From the NCBI GenBank assembly GCA_034509755.1, contig CM067547.1, positions 48,510,859 through 48,574,858 of the forward strand: a DNA stretch of 64,000 nucleotides, written 5' to 3'. A program made the position numbers and the translations under genes. Position 1 is the stretch's first letter, and each line of letters starts with the position of its first letter. Below the pieces are notes generated by a model. That model was not told where the DNA came from, made no database searches, and was given only the letters and a program-made list of their open reading frames with translations. This DNA is from Anisodus tanguticus (Eukaryota > Streptophyta > Magnoliopsida > Solanales > Solanaceae). This document shows positions 32,270 to 41,855 of the stretch, piece by piece.

Positions 32270-32456
32270 ACATTGTTCTTAGGGATACTTGAGCCGAAGG
32301 TCTATAGGAAACAACCTCACATTGTTCTTAGGGATACTTGAGCCGAAGGTCTATAGGAAACAACCTCTCTACCTGCAAAGGTAGGGATAAGGTCTGCGTA
32401 CACTCTATCCTCCCCAAACCCCTCTCGTGAAATTACATTGGGTATGTTGTTTTGTT
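32270..32456 (+). mobile_element. SINE with internal 49-bp tandem duplication
   Basis: The tail reads AAGGTCTGCGTACACTCTATCC ... GGGTATGTTGTTTTGTTG. A 49-bp head segment (ACATTGTTCTTAGGGATACT ... AACAACCTC) is present twice in tandem at 32270-32318 and 32319-32367 without change. Confidence 0.85.
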
Positions 32457-33154
32457 GATATTTTGTCTTCATAGTCAATTACTAAATCAAATTTAAATAT
32501 ATCCCTCAGAGTCAACAAGCCCTTCCATTAGTTAACTGGGAGCAAAACCATCATATTCTAAGAAAATAAACCCAACTTATTGGAAAAAAGAAGAAAGTAA
32601 AAAGGGGATTAGAAATCTGTACTTTAAGTTCACCCAAGTTTTGTATATATAACCAATGTTTCAACGGCTAGTGTTTAAAACAATAGAATAAATTAATAAA
32701 ATAAGTAAATTTAAAATATTATTTTCCAAATCCATTGTTCGTACTCTTTATTAGCTCATTCAAAGGTAAGTTCTTTATAAAGAGAAGAAGAGAACTTCTC
32801 CTAACCAACAAAGGACACTCCCTTTTGAGATACCATTATAGTTATCCAACAGAAATTATGCTAGTAAACATATCAACCAGCCAGAATTTATAAGCACACT
32901 TCATTGCCTCATAATATGGAAATATAACAAACAGCAGTAACTTCACATTAACAAACATCTTCATCCAGGAAATCTTGTCAACATGTTCTCAACTTTGGAG
33001 CCTACCTTTTCTCTTTGAGAAGTATAACCTACCAAATCTTGTCAACATGTTCTCAGTTTTTCCTAGATATGCACAATCATATGTTCATTTGAAAGTTGCA
33101 TTCACCAACAATGACAGTTCAGAAGATATTCAGTCCATGAACTCTTAGAGAACT

Positions 33155-33273
33155 ACATTCTTTATGAGATATGGGTCTATCGTAAACAACCTCTCTGCCC
33201 ACAAAGGTAAGGCCTGCATACATCCTCCCCTCCCCAGACCCCACTTTGTGGGATTACACTGGGTATGTTGTTT
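33155..33273 (+). mobile_element. SINE with 15-bp target duplication
   Basis: It carries GGTCTATCGTAAACAACCTC, CTCCCCAGACCCCACTTTGT and ends GGGTATGTTGTTT. Flanking repeats AACTCTTAGAGAACT (33140-33154 and 33274-33288) are identical. Confidence 0.93.
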
Positions 33274-33349
33274 AACTCTTAGAGAACTCAGAATATCTAC
33301 CAAGTTTCAGACTACTTGCTTGGCATCTTAGGAGCACTTCAACAAAAAC

Positions 33350-33578
33350 TCAATTAGTGCTGCAAATGGCTTTCCACTGAAAAATACTATATGCAATTGA
33401 CTCTAATTTAATTTTCAGTTTTTCACGTGTTCTGCAAACCAAGCAACCGAAAGAAAAAGGAACCGTGGCTGCACAGATCAATGTCAGAGCGACTAGGAAA
33501 AGTGAAACCATTGAAGAAAACATCCTCGGTGTAAGTGGTTGTTTATGTCCGTACACCTTAAACACCACCCAAGCTTCT
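33350..33578 (-). CDS. possible last exon of an unidentified membrane protein
   Basis: After a possible acceptor (GAGACAAG) the minus strand reads EAWVVFKVYGHKQPLTPRMF, then a hydrophobic stretch SSMVSLFLVALTLICAATVP and a basic tail (CRTREKLKIKLE) before the stop. Shape is one transmembrane segment with a short charged tail. I do not recognise it. It might belong with the exon at 36301-36490, with the copia and TRIM insertions lying in the intron between; that link is speculative. Confidence 0.3.
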
Positions 33579-34020
33579 TGTCTCACCAATTACTCATCTA
33601 CTAGCCAAGGGCTCAAACTTGGCAGAGAATACACAGATGATCAAAGTGTTGTGACTCGACTCTTTTCGGGTAATTATAACTATTGAAAAATGAAAACGGT
33701 TAGTTTGTATTAATCTCCCTTGGGGAGTCTTTCTCATTAATACAAATATATATAGTGTACAATGTGAAATCCTAATACAATAAGGATCATATATCTACCA
33801 TAATTATACAACACTAAATATTACAAAATGTATGGAATATATATTATAATATATGTTAATACACCCCCCTCAGTCGAAGCGGGAGGAGGCCGGACGCTAA
33901 GACTGAATCTGAAATCGAGGAATAGCTGTCTAGGAAAACCTTTCGTGAAGATATCTGCATACTGATACGAAAAACCTTCTCATGAACAAAGTGTATATCC
34001 ATCTCAATGTGTTTGGTTCG

Positions 34021-34887
34021 CTAATGTTGAATCAGATTATGAGATAAATATATGGCGGATATGTTGTCACAGTAAACCAAGGGCGCCTTACGCAGGGGAC
34101 ACTGAAGCTCCAAAAGAAGGTTTCGGAGCCAGCAGATCTCAGCAACAACATTAGCAACGCCTCTATACTCTGCATCTACACTCGAATAGGATAATGTGGC
34201 TTGACTCTTGGCAGACCAAGAAATGAGATTATCCCCTAAGAACACACAATAGCCGGAGGTGGAGCGTCGCGTGTCCGAACAGCCTACCCAATCAGCATCT
34301 GTATATGATAACAACATGGTCGGTGCTGAGGGGTATAGATGCAATCCATAATCAAGTGTGCCCTTAACGTATCGAATGATACGCTTGACGGCGGTAAAAT
34401 GAGACTCCCTGGGGGCATGCATAAATAAGCACAACTGCTGAACAACATAAGTAATATCATGCCTGGTGAAAGTAAGATATTGTAGTGCACCTGCAAGACT
34501 CCTGTAAAGGGTGGGATCGGTCACTGAATTACCATCAACAACACTAAGCTTTGATTTAGAGTCAACCGGAGTGGACATTATCTTGCAGTTCGCCATTTTA
34601 GCCATGTATATTATCTCATCTGCATACTTGTGCCGACACAAAAACATAGAATCTGCAGATCTAGTCACTGATATCCCCAAAAAGTAACTTAACTTCCCTA
34701 AGTCGGTCATAGCAAATTCAGTTTTAAGCAATGCAATGATCTCATTTTTCAACAAATCAGAGGAGGTAGTAAGCACAATGTCATCCAAGAAGCACTTTGT
34801 CTGCTTTTGTTTTCTTTTTCCATTACCTGAGAAGCACAAAGCATTGTCTTCTCTTTCAACCAAATTGTCAGAAGCATAATACTTCAT
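34021..34887 (-). pseudogene. copia reverse transcriptase end and RNase H
   Basis: The 288-codon minus-strand frame starts within RT at FLDDIVLTTSS (the YVDD box region, here altered to FLDD). It continues through FAMTDLGKLSYFLGI, YRSLAGALQYLTFTR and RIIRYVKGTLDYGLHLY, then RNase H with SYTDADWVGCSDTRRSTSGY, SYSSVDAEYRGVANVVAEICW and YCDNISAIYLSHN. It stops after LIQH, where the family continues with RTKHIE. N-terminal RT, integrase and gag are absent. It is the same family as the copia copy at 61-64 kb. Confidence 0.92.
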
Positions 34888-35059
34888 GTACGTTTTTTTT
34901 CCTTTACCGAGAACAAAGTTTTGTCCTCTTTTTCTTCATTCACCAAAAATAATCCACTATAATGACTTCTCCCACAACTCCCAATTCTGGAGACCAATTT
35001 TGGGCCCAATTTCAGGCAACCTACAAGTCCGCCTCATGCCAGTTAATGGGCCACAGCAA

Positions 35060-35356
35060 TTCGGCCATATTTCCTGTAAAGATTGGATCTTGGGCCTAAC
35101 TCAACATCAAAAGCTAGGCCCAAGATACATTCTTTACATGGTATCAGAGTCAGACTCATTCCAATTCTTTGTTCACCGATGTTGGGCCCCCAAATTATAT
35201 TATACACGCTCCAGTTAACAAAGTCTGGGCGTGCGGGGAAGTGTTAAGAGTCCCACATCGGATATGGAATGGGAACATGGACTCTTTATATGGAACAATC
35301 CTCACCCTACAAGCTAGCTTTTGGGGTTGATTTAGGCCCAAGAATCATTCTTTACA
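35060..35356 (+). mobile_element. TRIM (miniature LTR retrotransposon)
   Basis: The 3' LTR is 35242-35356 (TGTTAAGAGTCCCACATCGG ... ATTCTTTACA). A 5' LTR remnant ends at ATTCTTTACA (35138) and is followed at once by TGGTATCAGAG (35139-35149), the plant initiator-tRNA-Met primer site. The interior is about 90 bp with no coding capacity. Confidence 0.85.
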
Positions 35357-35457
35357 AATGTGAAATACTAATACAATAAGAATCTTATATCTACCATAAT
35401 TATACAACACTAAATATTACAAAATATATGAAATATATATTATAATATACGTTAATA

Positions 35458-36300
35458 AAAACGTATGCTGAAAAGTAAATCAATCTAAAGTCATTAATTT
35501 TAAGAAAACCATCACATGTCCCTTTTAACTGTGACTACCCTCCCTTGTTCTTTAAGATGCTTAGTGAATATTGAAATGGGTCTGGGAAAACAAGTAAAAA
35601 AATCAGGTTAACTCATGCTCCGAACGGTTTTTCCTTATGCTCTCTCTACCTTCTTTTCTCCCTTACAAATCTGTCTTGCTTTAAAGTCTCCAAACTGGAA
35701 CATTACCCTTCTGCCTTCTTTATCATCCTCTAAGTTGCTATCCTTATGACCTGACTTATTGCCCTGTTATTCTCAATGTCTCCAACAACTATCTGTTCAT
35801 TTGCTCATCATCTTTAGCTATGCATTTCGGCAGATGCACAAAAGCTGAGATAAGTTGGTACCCCATTAACCTCATAACAATCAAACAACCAGATAGATGA
35901 CCTGACTAACCAACTTCTAGGAAATTTATCCATAATTTTCTTCCATTGGGTACCTGAGATTCAGCTCAATCTCACCTTTTATGTCTTCATTAAAGGATCA
36001 GCATCAGCAGATGCCTTTACAACCATTTACTCCAATATTAATATGAGAAAAATAAATCTAATACGTTGAATAATTCTACATCCATCTCTTGTAAAAACCA
36101 ATTCTCAGTAGCTATGATAGCAAAATTCTATAATTCAATTAAGATATTGTATGAAAATATGATTTTTTTTATTCTCCTTTGAGAACAGAGAAATTTAAGA
36201 AAGTAGTTTGCAAAAGAAAGAAACAATACTGATGCATGAAACACTATTTCCAGATAGAATAATAGGAGACTAGCATTTCTACAGGATTGAGGTTACTTAC
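35458..36300. other. spacer or intron, no gene seen
   Basis: No element or coding sequence is recognised. If the exons at 36.3 and 33.4 kb belong together, this is intron. Confidence 0.4.
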
Positions 36301-36490
36301 AAGTATCATTTTGAGGCAAAATAACCGTGATGAAGAGCTCACTAGTACTGCCATTATTTACAAGTAAGAAATCAGGAGATGGTGAAGCCAAATTGCCGCA
36401 TCCAAACAAGTAAAGGTCAGTGTGCCAGATATGACACTCCTTGTCACTTGAGCACTCCTCGCCCTTGAGGAGGACGAAATCTATCCATAT
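36301..36490 (-). CDS. unidentified 190-bp exon
   Basis: The minus strand is open from an acceptor (GGTCTAG at 36491) to a strong donor (CTT|GTAAGT at 36301). The peptide includes IWIDFVLLKGEECSSDKECH and LYLFGCGNLASPSPDFLLVN, then ELFITVILPQNDT. Four cysteines and the hydrophobic pattern look like a lumenal or extracellular segment. I do not recognise the family. The exon was not evident as an ATG-started frame. Confidence 0.4.
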
Positions 36491-36718
36491 CTAGACCGTC
36501 TTTAAGTTCAGACACCAGCCTTAATTTAATAAATAAAGCACATACAATGAATCAATCAACTGCATCTCAATCCCAAATTAGATTTAACAGAGAAGTTCTA
36601 ACCAGTTCTGCTGTACCTTCATAAATTTTACTTCTTAATCATTAAATACTGAAATTGACTTCATCTGACACCAACGTTTCACATATCAGACAACGAAAGC
36701 TAAAAACTAGGTATTTAG

Positions 36719-36776
36719 TGTAGGAGGTTCGAACCTCAACCTCAACGTCTAGTTTCTTTTCTAAAAAGAAAAAACT
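36719..36776. mobile_element. 58-bp retroposed fragment with 12-bp duplication
   Basis: Identical 12-mers CTAGGTATTTAG at 36707-36718 and 36777-36788 flank an insert holding a box B-like GGTTCGAACC and an A-rich end (CTAAAAAGAAAAAA). It looks like a severely truncated tRNA-derived retroposon. Confidence 0.65.
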
Positions 36777-37538
36777 CTAGGTATTTAGCAACACCCAATC
36801 ACAATCCAAAATTCCCAAAACTTACTAACTCAGACAAATTTCCAGCTGCCAAACACCCTATAACCCTAGTCACTACCGTTTGTAAGCAGGCCTGACAATC
36901 CAAACTGGCTAAAAACAGATAGAATTTGCTCCAAAAGATGTGAATTCCAGCATATGAGAACATAATGATGGAAAAGGTAACTGCCAACATAGGATCTGTT
37001 ACATGAAAGATTCAATTGGTCCAGCACATTAAACGAGTTGGGTGCAAACCCCTAAATTCGAACTTCCCATAGCATCATATCATTGCAAAGTCCCTAAAAG
37101 GCTAAAAAGATTTCATTTTTCTTTGTTGCTAAAAAAGAGTGCTTCAAAATAGCAGCAGAAGCCGGGTATTAACATAGTGAGAGGTGGATTCAATTAAGTT
37201 TTATGGGTTCAGCCTTTGAAGTTTTTAGCATTGAACTAATTATATTTTTAAAGTTATGTATTCATATCTACTATTTATTGCATTTTCAGTGAATTGTTAC
37301 ACATTAATTTTTCCTCCGCAAAAAAAAAAAAAAAAAAACTTGGTTCAGATGAACCCGGTAACTATAAGCTGCATCTGCCGCTTTACATAGTAACAGAGAA
37401 AGTAATTGCCAAAATAGAATCTGTTACATCATGAAGACTAAGAGATTAAATCCAGCACATTAAACGAATTGGGTGCCAAAACCCTAAATTTGAAAATTCA
37501 ACATCATATTACTGCAAGGTCCCTAAAACACTAATTAA

Positions 37539-37759
37539 TACTCCCTCCATCCCAATTTATATGACTCTTTCCATTTAGTTAGTCCCAAAAAGAATGACAC
37601 CTTTCTATATTTAGTAACAATTCAACTTTAAATTTACCTTTATACCCTTAATGAAATTTCTATGGATTATTTTAGACCACAAGTTTCACCAGTCTTACTT
37701 TATTTCTTAAACTTTGGGCCAAATAAAAAACCTTCATGTAAAATGGGACGGAGGGAGTA
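37539..37759. mobile_element. Stowaway MITE
   Basis: TA-CTCCCTCCATCCCAATTTAT opens it and AAATGGGACGGAGGGAG-TA closes it, with near-perfect terminal inversion and TA duplication. It is inserted in one unit of the array, so it is younger than that unit. Confidence 0.95.
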
Positions 37760-37986
37760 ATGAATATCCGTAGATTCTCTCACCTATAGACAAAAATAGT
37801 AATAAAGAAAGTAATTGCCAAAATAGGATCCCTTACATCATGAAAATTACAAGATTAAATCCAGCACATAAATGAATTGGGTACCAAAACCCTAAATTTG
37901 AAAATTCCATAGAATCATATTATTGAAAGGTCCTTATAACACTACATAGTAATATTCTCTCACCTAAAGACAAAAATCCGAAATCA

Positions 37987-38065
37987 AAATGCTCACTTTG
38001 GGCCTGCAGGAAGAGGTGTTCCCAACAAGCTAGCTTGTTGCATCTCAAGCTCAGTGAGCTGAGCT
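37987..38065 (-). pseudogene. duplicated 3' end of TOM9
   Basis: The stretch repeats the last coding bases of TOM9 at 39072-39145 almost unchanged (CAAGCTAGCTTGTTGCATCT, CTCAAGCTCAGTGAGCTG). Only the C-terminal codons are present. It marks the duplication as having started within the TOM9 coding region. Confidence 0.88.
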
Positions 38066-39078
38066 CAGGATTTAAGGTTTATGGGTTCAACTTTTAAAGC
38101 TTTTAGCATTGAACTCATTATAAATTTAAAGTTATGTGTTCATATCTGCTATTTGTTCCATTTTTAGTAGAACCGGTGCAGATGAACTTGATAACAATAA
38201 GTTGCATCCACCCCTGAACACAGTAATAGAGAAACTAATTGCCAAAACAGGATCCGTTACATCACGAATACAATAGATAAAATCCAACACATTAAACAAA
38301 TTGAATGCCAAAACCTAAATTTGAAAATTCAACAGCGTCATATTATTGAAAGGCTAAATAGTAGTAATTCATATCCATGATTTCTCACCCCTAAAGACTG
38401 AAAATCCAAAGTGGTTAAGAACAAGTAGAAGTTGCTTTAAAAGCCGTGTATTCCTGCATACGGGAACATAATGATAGAAAAGGCAATTGCCAATATAAGA
38501 TATGTTACATGAAAGATTCAATTTTGGTCGAGCACATTAAATGAGTTGGTCGCAAAACCCTAAATTCAAACATCACATAGCATCATATTATTGCAAAGTC
38601 TCTAAAACGCTAAAAAGAGTACTTTTTTCTTTGTTTGCTAATACTTCAAAGTCCACATTCACTCAACTAGAGACAGAAGTTGAAGACGAAAACTCTCACT
38701 TTTGGATAGCAGAAAAATCTGAGTAGTAGAGAAAGTAATTGCCAAAATAAAATCCATTACATCATGAAGACTACAAGATAAAATCCAGTAAATTAAACGA
38801 ATTCGGTGCACAAAACCCTAAATTCCAAAATTCAACAGCATCTCATTATTGCAAAGGTCCCTAAAACACTAAATAGTAAATTCATATCCACGGATTCTCT
38901 CACCTGAAGACAAAAATCAGTATATTCCTGCTTATGAGAACATAGCACATAATAGAGAAAGTAATTGCAAAAATAGGATCCAGCACATTAAACAAATTGC
39001 AAAACCCTAAAATTGAAAATTCCACTACATCATATTATTTTGAGGTCCTTAAAACATTAGTAATTAGTATCAAAATGT

Positions 39079-39393
39079 TCACTTTGGTCCTGGAGGAGGA
39101 GGTGTACCCAACAAGCTAGCTTGTTGCATCTCAAGCTCAGTGAGCTGCGCATCTCGATCCATCTCGATAATAAGCGGAACGATGAGTATCAGGAAACTAG
39201 TTCCGGCGATCCACGCCGCTTTTCCTGTGCTTTTGAGAAGTTTTTTAGCTACGAAGGCGGCGTCGGATACGACTCGCTTTCCTTGATACACCATTGGTGT
39301 TTGAGATATGGATGATGAAAACCTAGAGATGATTCCGTCGTTGCCGGCGCCGGAACGGTCCGGTAGTGATACTCCGCCTTTTTTGGAAGACAT
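39079..39393 (-). CDS. TOM9: mitochondrial import receptor subunit TOM9 (plant TOM22)
   Basis: A single-exon, ATG-started frame of 104 residues is complete from 39393 to the stop at 39079. Plant TOM9 is the short form of TOM22, a tail-region membrane subunit of the outer-membrane TOM complex that helps receive precursor proteins. The sequence shows the family pattern: a Ser/Gly-rich cytosolic N-terminus, VSDAAFVAKKLLKSTGKAAW, one transmembrane helix (WIAGTSFLILIVPLIIEMDR, residues about 63-82), and a short intermembrane-space tail ELEMQQASLLGTPPPPG. Length is usual. No damage is seen. It is the one ordinary gene here that looks functional. Confidence 0.95.
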   Translation of the reverse strand: MSSKKGGVSLPDRSGAGNDGIISRFSSSISQTPMVYQGKRVVSDAAFVAKKLLKSTGKAAWIAGTSFLILIVPLIIEMDRDAQLTELEMQQASLLGTPPPPGPK

Positions 39394-39435
39394 AGTTGTG
39401 AGGAGGATTTAGGGGGTTTTGCTTTTGGGGTAGAT

Positions 39436-39489
39436 ATTCGAGAGAGAATCTTTACACAAGTTATTCGAGAGAGAATCTTTACACAAGTT
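39436..39489. repeat. 27-bp direct repeat upstream of TOM9
   Basis: ATTCGAGAGAGAATCTTTAC plus ACAAGTT occurs twice in perfect tandem (39436-39462, 39463-39489), starting 43 bp upstream of the TOM9 start codon. It would lie in the leader or core promoter. No TATA box is obvious next to it. Confidence 0.8.
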
Positions 39490-39960
39490 ACTGTGGTTCA
39501 CGAAAAAGTACACAAACTATATAAAATATAAAACTAACAACACCAACTCATAAAATAAAAAATAAAAAAAGATCAAACTAATCTTTCTAAATTTGATTTT
39601 TTTCTCATTGTGTGTTAGAAAAAATATTATTCGAAAGCATATATAGAAATGGGCATACCTTCCTCAGATTGAAAAATATGAAAGCGGTTACTACAACGTG
39701 CAAAACATATTAGTATAAATATTTTATAGCTATCATCAAAATGTTCTTAAGATTAATTAATAATCTTTAATTTTTGAAAAAATAACAAAAGATTAAAATT
39801 CAAATAAATATAAAGTTATAATAGATCATGCATATAAAATAGACTGATGTCAAAATATAGAATAAACCAAATATTAGTATAGCTTTTGAGAGATTTAGCA
39901 ACCAAAAAAAATAAAAATTGAGGAGAAACTTGCATCCTTCTTTTTTCGTAATTACTACCA

Positions 39961-40046
39961 TCTTGTATCAATCATATATTTCTTCATTTCATCATATAGC
40001 ATTTCTTGTATCAATCATATATTTCTTCATTTCATCATATAGCATT
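39961..40046. repeat. 43-bp perfect tandem duplication
   Basis: TCTTGTATCAATCATATATT and the rest of a 43-bp unit are repeated exactly once. The surrounding 39.49-40.39 kb is AT-rich with no gene seen. Confidence 0.85.
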
Positions 40047-40386
40047 CTCTCCTGCCTAATCTTCTTCCTTCTTTTAAGCCATATTCTTTGAAATTTTCTT
40101 CATTATTTTTAATTAATTCTCTTTATTCTCGGAAAAAGCAACAACTAAATAGTAAATATTGAATACATTAATAGTTGAAGGGTTACAAAACTCATTAATG
40201 ATAATGACTTTTGGAATTTCTAAACTAAAAAAAAGTAATTAAGAGAATGTAATAAAGAAATAACCTTTAAGTTTTTAAATATATCATATACATACAAAAA
40301 ATTATGAAAAATGTCAAAAAATAAAGAAAAAAGGTAAATGTAATTATTGACTTTAGAGGCATGCCACATACCTCTCTCATTCATAG

Positions 40387-40388
<2 letters not shown>

Positions 40389-40421
<33 letters not shown>
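40389..40421. repeat. (TA)n tract at the left edge of the viral insert
   Basis: A run of TA of about 33 bp ends exactly where virus-related sequence begins. A shorter (TA)n tract lies at the right edge (49259-49270). Confidence 0.8.
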
Positions 40422-40424
<3 letters not shown>

Positions 40425-40999
40425 TAGAAGAAAGTTTATTACATAGAAGATTTAGTAAAGAATTAATCTCTCACATAGAGTGGGAGCTACAAGGAATACA
40501 GAGCGATATAACATTCTATAGAGATAGCATAGCTTGGCAACTTAGAGTTAATAAGATAACTATACCTCTAGGATAAAACAAGAAAAATAGCTCACTTAAA
40601 ACATTTAGAATATTCGCCTCAATACTAGTAATGACAATCCTCTAAGACTATTAGAATTAATAGATAAGATATCAGCCTTAGAATATAAGTTGATAAGACA
40701 CCTTAAGAGTAAAAAGATTGTAAAGATCCAAAAAGATTTAAACCTTATTAATGCGATCTTTACCGTTCGTAAAACAGATCCGCTTTAATCAGTATCTGTT
40801 ACATAGAGATAGAAGAAAGTTTATTACATAGAAGATTTAGTAAAGAATTAATCTCTCACATAGAGTGGGAGCTACAAGGAATACAGAGCGATATAACATT
40901 CTATAGAGATAGGATATCTTGACAACTTAGAGTTAATAAGATAACTATACCTCTAGGATAAAACAAGAAAAATAGCTCACTTAAAACATTTAGAATATT
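40422..40999 (+). repeat. 193-bp direct repeat at the viral left end
   Basis: 40422-40614 and 40807-40999 match apart from a few substitutions (shared ATTAATCTCTCACATAGAGT and AATAAGATAACTATACCTCT). The 192 bp between them ends in a small open frame (LELIDKISALEYKLIRHLKS ... stop near 40788). The duplication separates the first viral frame from the next and is not a normal viral feature. Confidence 0.9.
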
Positions 41000-41463
41000 T
41001 AGATTTAAGAATAACTCCAGAAAAGAAACATAGAATATTAAACGATCATAGCATTGTAAAGTGTAATTTTAGCACAGGAGACCATATACTACATAGTGAA
41101 GAAAAACAGTTAAATACTATAGTAAATTTAATTATAAATTTAAGTGAAAATATAAAAGAAAATAACAAGTTTATTATTACAAACCTAGAAAAAATAGAAA
41201 CAGCTCAGCTTAAACAGAAGAAGATTTTTGAGAAATCTGAACAGAACTTAGAATATATTAATACCATAGTCAACAAGTGTGATTTCAAGAAGTTATCTAC
41301 CAAACAAGAATTAGAAGCGTTATTAAAAAATAATTTAATAAGCGTAGAATCAAAAAGTATCCAAGAAAATAATAAAATTAAAAAAGACTTAACAGAGTTA
41401 ACAAATAAGATTTTAAAGTTAGAAGAAACAGTTAAAGAACTGAAAGAAGCTATCCTTTCATGA
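40957..41463 (+). CDS. viral small ORF, coiled-coil protein
   Basis: The frame is open from just after a TAG (40954) to TGA at 41461-41463. There is no ATG in it, so its true start is lost or lies upstream of the repeat. The predicted product is charged and Leu/Ile/Lys-rich with heptad-like spacing in its C-terminal half (KKDLTELTNKILKLEETVKE). Its stop overlaps the next start as ATGA, a caulimovirus arrangement. The role is unknown. Position and coiled coil resemble virion-associated or aphid-factor-type small proteins of the family, which is only an analogy. Confidence 0.55.
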   Translation, partial: DKTRKIAHLKHLEYLDLRITPEKKHRILNDHSIVKCNFSTGDHILHSEEKQLNTIVNLIINLSENIKENNKFIITNLEKIETAQLKQKKIFEKSEQNLEYINTIVNKCDFKKLSTKQELEALLKNNLISVESKSIQENNKIKKDLTELTNKILKLEETVKELKEAILS

Positions 41464-41855
41464 GCAGATTAACTATAGCTCAAGAAGAAGTTATAAAACT
41501 AATAGAAAAATCCATACCGCTACCCTCAGACTATAAAGAATACATACCAAACGCTAAGTCAAACCAAATACTTTTGCAACAAAATATTGTTACAACATCT
41601 TTAATATTAGACCTTATCAGAAAAGTAGATACATTAACAGCACGACTAGAAGTACTAAACGAACGTATTTATACAATAGCAAGAGCACAAGACAAAGAAG
41701 TATCTAAAGATAAACAAGTAGACGATTTAATTGACCAATTAAAAAGAGTAGAAATTACTCCTCTAAAGGAGAGAGCCAAAGCAATTAAAAAACCTCCACC
41801 AAAATGGACATTCTTTCAAATAGATCAAGAACGGAAGGAGAAAGACCAAGACTAA
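41460..41855 (+). CDS. viral small ORF, 131 residues, coiled-coil protein
   Basis: ATG overlaps the upstream TGA (ATGA), and the frame overlaps the start of the movement/coat frame by about 50 bp. The product has LILDLIRKVDTLTARLEVLN as a likely coiled coil and a basic, Pro-containing C-terminus (KAIKKPPPKWTFFQID). This compact overlap is typical of Caulimoviridae. A virion-associated protein role is possible by position and shape; no catalytic motif is present. It is open and undamaged. Confidence 0.65.
   Translation: MSRLTIAQEEVIKLIEKSIPLPSDYKEYIPNAKSNQILLQQNIVTTSLILDLIRKVDTLTARLEVLNERIYTIARAQDKEVSKDKQVDDLIDQLKRVEITPLKERAKAIKKPPPKWTFFQIDQERKEKDQD

Larger units (their letters stand above)
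33706..35457 (-). mobile_element. Ty1/copia element, internally deleted
   Basis: A 158-bp 3' LTR (33706-33863, TGTATTAATCTCCC ... GTTAATACA) is preceded on the minus strand by a polypurine tract (GAGGGGGG). A partial 5' LTR is recognisable at about 35357-35457 (shared TCTACCATAATTATACAACA). Only the 3' part of pol remains, and a TRIM sits at the inner side of the 5' LTR. Confidence 0.8.
36955..39075. repeat. seven-unit tandem array downstream of TOM9
   Basis: Units near 36955, 37387, 37796, 38221, 38463, 38727 and 38935 share GAGAAAGTAATTGCCAAAAT, then CCAGCACATTAAACGAATTG, CAAAACCCTAAATTTGAAAA and CATCATATTATTGCAAGGTC. Unit 2 is split by a Stowaway MITE. Unit 3 ends with a duplicate of the TOM9 3' coding end. 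Two copies of an unrelated segment (AAAGTTATGTATTCATATCT near 37250 and 38140) lie between units. Confidence 0.88.

Noticed and set aside
36955..39075. Regularly repeated units that could suggest a CRISPR array
   Set aside because: Units are long, diverged and adjoin a plant nuclear gene; there are no short identical repeats with unique spacers.
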